A DNA stretch of 16,461 nt from Methanobacteriota archaeon (GTDB lineage Archaea; Thermoplasmatota; Thermoplasmata; RBG-16-68-12), in the NCBI GenBank assembly GCA_005878325.1, contig VBMR01000152.1:1-16461 (forward strand). The letters run 5' to 3'. Below, one piece after another: positions 13,685-16,461 of the stretch (its first letter is position 1; each line of letters opens with the position of its first letter). The notes beneath the pieces were generated by a model that saw nothing but the letters and a program-made list of their open reading frames with translations, did not search any database and had not been told where the DNA came from. Position numbers and translations under genes: made by a program.

Positions 13685-14446
13685 TTATCCGATGTACCCG
13701 AGGTCCTCACGCTTGTCCGGGGTCTCGGGCGCGGCCTCGATGTCCTTGAGCTTCGACGTGATCTGATCGATCTGCTTCGCCTTGTTCTCGAGCTCGTTGA
13801 AGGAGATCTCGATGTCCAGATACTTCGTGAGGACGTCGAGCACGGCCTGCGCGCTCTTCGGGTCGACGAAGTAGCCGGAGGTCTCTCCCATCAGGCAGAC
13901 CGCGTTCATGTCGTACAAGCGACCGAGGCCCAGGAGCAGGCCGCTCGCGCCGACGATCCCCGCGCCCGGCTCGCCCCGCGCGAACACGACCCCGTACTTC
14001 TCCATCTCCTTCACGAGGTCCACGCCCGTCGCGGCGCCGAGGACCCGCGGCTTCGTGACCATGCGACCCATGCCATACCCGCCCAGGGTGAAGATGCGAC
14101 GCACGCCGAGCTTCTTCAGCTCCCGCAGGATGAAGTCGCTCAGCTCGTATTGCCCCTCCGGCGTGAGGCCCTGGTAGTCTCCCGTCAGGAGAACCAGGTC
14201 CCGGCCCGGTCCGCGCTTGACGTAATGCATCTCGTTGTTCACGAGCTTCACCTGACCGTCATCCTGGACGAGCACTTGGGGAGGGAAGTACTTCGAAAAG
14301 ATCTCCGCGAACTTCACGGCCTTCAGTTCGTCCTTCAGGTGTTCGGCCGCGAGCTTGCCGACGTTTCCGATCCCGGGCAGGCCCTCGATGAAGATCGGGT
14401 CGTCGAGCTTCGGATGGTCGAGGTAGCGAATCGCGATGTTGTCCAT
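13685..14446 (-). CDS. PAC2-family protein (putative proteasome-assembly chaperone)
   Basis: The 253-residue product is an archaeal PAC2-family protein. The signature FIEGLPGIGNVGKLAAEHL begins at residue 19, and the fold continues through LVLLTGDYQGLTPEGQYEL, RRIFTLGGYGMG and the strand-loop region AGIVGASGLLLGLG. The C-terminus (about 205-250) is a charged helix (ELENKAKQIDQITSKLKDIE) with no C-terminal HbYX-type motif (the end is DLGYIG), so direct docking to the proteasome like PbaA is uncertain. Related archaeal proteins help assemble the 20S core particle, but the function of this subfamily is less clear. ATG 14446 is preceded by GAGAGGTGA, formed by the end of the Nop10 gene, with 6 bp between the genes. 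It is the fifth gene of the L44e operon. Confidence 0.9.
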   Translation of the reverse strand: MDNIAIRYLDHPKLDDPIFIEGLPGIGNVGKLAAEHLKDELKAVKFAEIFSKYFPPQVLVQDDGQVKLVNNEMHYVKRGPGRDLVLLTGDYQGLTPEGQYELSDFILRELKKLGVRRIFTLGGYGMGRMVTKPRVLGAATGVDLVKEMEKYGVVFARGEPGAGIVGASGLLLGLGRLYDMNAVCLMGETSGYFVDPKSAQAVLDVLTKYLDIEISFNELENKAKQIDQITSKLKDIEAAPETPDKREDLGYIG

Positions 14447-14452
14447 GCTGGC

Positions 14453-14623
14453 TCACCTCTCCAACCGATGGATTCGCTTAAGTTTGCGCCTGTAGGCGCC
14501 GTACCGATCCTCGGGGGAATAGCGGGGAGGCATCGGACTCCCGGTCGGCTGGCCGCAGGAGGGGCACATGTCCTTCAACGTGTATGCGCCACACGCCCGA
14601 CACTTCTTCATCACGGAGCGCAT
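14453..14623 (-). CDS. nop10: H/ACA ribonucleoprotein subunit Nop10
   Basis: This small gene encodes a 56-residue protein from ATG 14623, or 52 residues from ATG 14611. Nop10 is part of the H/ACA small nucleolar-type RNP, where it binds the pseudouridine synthase Cbf5 and helps position RNA. The N-terminal zinc ribbon has Cys8 and Cys11 (KKCRACGAYTLK) and Cys20 and Cys23 (MCPSCGQPT). The family's proline-rich linker and basic C-terminal helix follow (PMPPRYSPEDRYGAYRRKL). ATG 14623 is preferred because AAGGA lies 8 nt upstream inside the end of the aIF2alpha gene; ATG 14611 has no nearby site. Only 4 bp separate it from the aIF2alpha stop. Its position between aIF2alpha and PAC2 is the usual archaeal order. 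Confidence 0.93.
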   Translation of the reverse strand: MRSVMKKCRACGAYTLKDMCPSCGQPTGSPMPPRYSPEDRYGAYRRKLKRIHRLER

Positions 14624-14627
14624 CGAC

Positions 14628-15434
14628 TCATTCCTTTCGGTGGAACTTCGCCTCGCCGCCCTTCGCGGTCAGGGCTTTGATGACCCGGCCGGCCGCCTTC
14701 TGCATCTCCTCTTCGGCCGTCTTGTAATCCGGCGCCCGCACCACGATGCGGTAGCGTGGGGCCCCGATGTACTGCACCTTCACGGTGGGGCCCTCCCCCT
14801 CCACGACCGCCTTGTGCAAGGCCTCTTTGATGTGGACCGCGCCGTCCGGACAGAAGTCCGTCGCCTCGACGAATCCGTCGATCGACACGTGGGGCGGGAT
14901 GATGTTCTCGCGCGCGACCTCGATGAACGTCTTGACCCAGGGGCCCGTGAACCCCTCGTCCTCGAGGGCGCGTTCGTCCATCACGCTCTCCTCGAAGGCC
15001 CGGTACAACGTCCCGAACGAGTCGAGGATGTCGTAGCCGAATTCCTCCCAGCACGCTTCCACCGTCTTGCCGAGCCGCTGGGCCACGATCCCCAGGAGGT
15101 TCTCCGCCTTCTGCTCGTTCTTCCACTCCTGGATCTTCTCGCGGCGCTGGTGTTCGTTGACCGCCTTGAGCGAGAGGTCGATGTGGCCCTTCTCCTGGTC
15201 CACCTTGAGGACCTTGCAGACGACCTTCTGTCCCTCGCGGATGTAATCCCGGATGTACTTGATCCAACCGGACGAGACCTCCGCGATGTGGACGAAACCT
15301 TCCTTGTTCTCGTACTCGTCCAGGGTGACGAAGGCCCCGAAGTTCTTCACGTTCGCCACGGTGCAGACGACGAGGTCGCCCTCGTCCGGCCATTGGTAGC
15401 CGCGGTCCCGTTGGGCCGCCTTCGCCTCCGCCAT
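14628..15434 (-). CDS. eif2a: Translation initiation factor aIF2, alpha subunit
   Basis: The 268-residue protein is the alpha subunit of the heterotrimeric factor that brings initiator Met-tRNA to the small ribosomal subunit. Residues about 16-90 form an S1 OB-fold (GDLVVCTVANVKNFGAFV, EGFVHIAEVSSGW, KGHIDLSLK), which binds RNA. A helical domain follows (HQRREKIQEWKNEQKAENLL), and from about 175 the alpha/beta domain that contacts the gamma subunit. The length is typical. ATG 15434 overlaps the S27e stop codon by one base (TAATG), so translation is likely coupled. The frame is open for another 47 codons upstream, but these are antisense-like, overlap S27e and lack homology. Confidence 0.96.
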   Translation of the reverse strand: MAEAKAAQRDRGYQWPDEGDLVVCTVANVKNFGAFVTLDEYENKEGFVHIAEVSSGWIKYIRDYIREGQKVVCKVLKVDQEKGHIDLSLKAVNEHQRREKIQEWKNEQKAENLLGIVAQRLGKTVEACWEEFGYDILDSFGTLYRAFEESVMDERALEDEGFTGPWVKTFIEVARENIIPPHVSIDGFVEATDFCPDGAVHIKEALHKAVVEGEGPTVKVQYIGAPRYRIVVRAPDYKTAEEEMQKAAGRVIKALTAKGGEAKFHRKE

Positions 15435-15613
15435 TACTCGAGGACCCCCAGGACCTCGCCGCGGATCGTGGCCTTCCCGCCCGTCGGCTTCGCGACCGTG
15501 GCGCCGCAGACCGCGCACAGGACCACGCTCGCCGCTCGGTCGAAGACCACCTGTTCGTTCCCGCAGTCCTCGCACTTCACCCGGAGGAAGCGGCTCGTGG
15601 GTTTCGGGATCAC
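15434..15613 (-). CDS. rps27e: Small ribosomal subunit protein eS27 (S27e)
   Basis: The 59-residue zinc-ribbon protein is part of the archaeal small ribosomal subunit. Zinc ligands are Cys14 and Cys17 (KCEDCGNEQ) and Cys33 and Cys36 (LCAVCGATVAKPTGGKA), the normal S27e spacing and signature. The start is GTG 15613, which overlaps the L44e stop codon in GTGA (15613-15610). No ATG fits: the next upstream start would add 22 residues overlapping L44e. The 3' end overlaps the aIF2alpha ATG by one base. The L44e-S27e-aIF2alpha order is conserved in archaea, and the overlaps imply stoichiometric, coupled expression. Confidence 0.96.
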   Translation of the reverse strand: MIPKPTSRFLRVKCEDCGNEQVVFDRAASVVLCAVCGATVAKPTGGKATIRGEVLGVLE

Positions 15614-15897
15614 CGGTGCACCTCCACGAGCTCGAACTTCTTCGCGCGGATCCCGGGACGCTGGAAGGCCTTCTTGCACTCGCGGCAGCGGAACCGGAGA
15701 TGGATCTTCTTCGTGGGCTTTTCCCGGCCCTCGGGCTTCGGACGTGGAAAGCCCCCGTATCCGGCGGTCACCCGGCGGAATCGCCTCTGGCCCGCCCGAA
15801 GCTCCGACCGTGGGCGGTTCTTCACCCGCTCGACTTCGAGCTCGCGATGCGTGCGACAGAACGGGCAGTAACCGCGGATTCGCTGGGGCATCTTCAT
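15610..15897 (-). CDS. rpl44e: Large ribosomal subunit protein eL42 (L44e)
   Basis: The 95-residue protein of the large subunit sits near the E site in known archaeal ribosomes. It has a split zinc-binding site, Cys11 and Cys14 (GYCPFCRTH) with Cys71 and Cys74 (FRCRECKKAF), and the basic central loop with TAGYGGFPRP that is typical of L44e. ATG 15897 gives the expected start MKMPQRIRGYCPFC; the longer frame upstream is not homologous to anything seen. It is the first gene of the translation operon, with a TATA box about 40 nt upstream. Confidence 0.96.
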   Translation of the reverse strand: MKMPQRIRGYCPFCRTHRELEVERVKNRPRSELRAGQRRFRRVTAGYGGFPRPKPEGREKPTKKIHLRFRCRECKKAFQRPGIRAKKFELVEVHR

Positions 15898-15899
15898 GG

Positions 15900-15942
15900 A
15901 ACAGTGGACCGGGCGCCGTAACAGTGGAAACCTGCTATTAAA
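15900..15942 (-). promoter_or_regulatory. Promoter of the L44e operon with a 9-bp direct repeat
   Basis: The minus strand has TTTAATAG at 15942-15935, preceded by ACCC that could be a BRE. The centre is about 40 nt before ATG 15897, giving a start near 15912 and a short leader. AACAGTGGA occurs twice (15900-15908 and 15920-15928) exactly 20 bp apart, about two helical turns, flanking the expected transcription start. Confidence 0.5.
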
Positions 15943-15960
15943 GGGTTGCTGGGTGACGAA

Positions 15961-16036
15961 GTCCGCGCGACGAATCGATCGCGGACGGACCGACGCGGGC
16001 CTGTCAGCGAGGCTTCGCGGCCGCGAGGTCGCCTCG
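15961..16036. other. Two strong hairpins between divergent promoters
   Basis: GTCCGCG (15961-15967) pairs with CGCGGAC (15980-15986), and CGA/TCG inside can extend the stem to close a CGAA tetraloop with an AT bulge. A second structure has CGAGGC (16008-16013) pairing with GCCTCG (16031-16036) around the palindrome CGCGGCCGCG (16016-16025). Both lie upstream of the L44e TATA box and the TATA box of the right-hand regulator gene, so they are outside both predicted transcripts. They may be operator DNA or part of an unannotated small RNA. Confidence 0.35.
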
Positions 16037-16067
16037 TTCCGTCGCCCCGACGGTTCTTCATAGGAAG

Positions 16068-16077
16068 AAATATATAT
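16068..16077 (+). promoter_or_regulatory. TATA box of the right-edge regulator gene
   Basis: AAATATATAT is centred about 35 nt before ATG 16108, placing the transcript start near 16098 with a leader of about 10 nt. A GGCGGGGG tract 6 nt before the ATG could act as a ribosome-binding site within or just before that leader. Confidence 0.55.
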
Positions 16078-16107
16078 TGCTAGAATAATAAATGGCGGGG
16101 GAACCCG

Positions 16108-16461
16108 ATGAGTAGGGAAGTCCGTCTGAGCCGCCGGGACGAAAACCTGGTGGACCTGCTCATCGAGACGGGCCTCTCCCGGAACATCGCGAAGACCCTC
16201 GTGTTCCTTTCGAAGCGGGAGGAGACGACCTCCGTCGAGATCGAGAAGGCGACGGGCCTGCGGCAGCCCGAGGTCAGCATCGCCATGCAGGAACTGCGGC
16301 GCCGGAAGTGGGTCGACAAGCGCGACATCAAGAAAGAGGGGAAGGGCCGTCCCGTCCACTCGTACCGGTTGAGCGTCCCTTGGTCGGAGATCCTCGCCCA
16401 CATCGACCGCGAGGAGTCGGCGAAGATCGAGCGGATCGAGGCGAACCGCAAGAAGCTCAAG
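16108..16461 (+). CDS. Winged-helix transcriptional regulator (3' partial)
   Basis: The first 118 residues are present and the frame is open at the window edge. They form a winged helix-turn-helix: ENLVDLLIETGLSRNIAKTL and VFLSKREETTSVEIEKATGL lead to the recognition segment RQPEVSIAMQELRRRKWV, then a wing with KKEGKGRPVHSYRL. A charged helix begins at the end (HIDREESAKIERIEANRKK), probably a coiled-coil dimerisation segment. It resembles the small predicted regulators common in Euryarchaeota, related to the TrmB/MarR-like group; a ligand is unknown. ATG 16108 is used; ATG 16092 is in another frame. It diverges from the L44e operon, so both may respond to proteins binding the 210-bp spacer. 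Confidence 0.82.
   Translation, partial: MSREVRLSRRDENLVDLLIETGLSRNIAKTLVFLSKREETTSVEIEKATGLRQPEVSIAMQELRRRKWVDKRDIKKEGKGRPVHSYRLSVPWSEILAHIDREESAKIERIEANRKKLK

Noticed and set aside
13436..15941. Long plus-strand frames opposite PAC2, Nop10, aIF2alpha, S27e and L44e
   Set aside because: They are complements of well-identified conserved genes with Arg/Leu/Asp-rich, motif-free translations.

Overview
The window is GC-rich archaeal DNA. Eukaryote-type ribosomal proteins L44e and S27e, the aIF2 alpha subunit, the H/ACA protein Nop10 and a PAC2-family protein stand in one operon. TATA boxes lie about 25-35 nt before several starts, and a tRNA-Glu lacks an encoded CCA. KaiC/GvpD-type ATPases, a DUF835 protein, and winged-helix regulators with the TRGG...NANQ...HHLDKL signature point to an uncultured member of the Thermoplasmata/Thermoplasmatota. 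The lineage is an inference from gene content only.

Layout. 1-1758: the tail of an unknown gene, then an aldehyde dehydrogenase of the aminobutyraldehyde/betaine-aldehyde type ending in a hairpin-plus-T terminator. 1818-3018 (minus): a winged-helix regulator running without any stop into a GT2 glycosyltransferase that has lost its N-terminal motif; the junction looks like a frameshift or small deletion. 3174-3707: a ribbon-helix-helix protein with an uncharacterised C-terminal domain. 3708-4235: no large gene, but a plausible 37-residue ORF and several palindromes. 4236-6502 (minus): a translationally coupled pair, a GvpD-like double RecA-fold protein and a single-domain KaiC-like ATPase. 6705-7352: a leaderless two-helix membrane protein. 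7441-7992 (minus): an HxlR regulator, divergent from a large secreted Ig-domain protein (8041-9727, frameshifted near its end) and an overlapping four-helix membrane protein. 10733-12064: isocitrate lyase. 12122-12195 (minus): tRNA-Glu(UUC), which may share a TATA element with a divergent six-helix membrane protein (12273-12926). 12931-15897 (minus): L44e, S27e, aIF2alpha, Nop10, PAC2 and then DUF835, with the first five overlapping or nearly touching. 16108-end: a winged-helix regulator cut by the window edge.

Function. The window mixes a core translation/ribosome-biogenesis operon with accessory genes. Isocitrate lyase implies a glyoxylate bypass (malate synthase is not here), and the dehydrogenase suggests amine or polyamine catabolism. 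The GvpD-like/KaiC-like pair and the DUF835 protein are RecA-type or putative signalling ATPases without a defined partner in view. The HxlR/surface-protein/membrane-protein block looks like a regulated cell-envelope module. I saw no insertion sequence, CRISPR array or replication origin.
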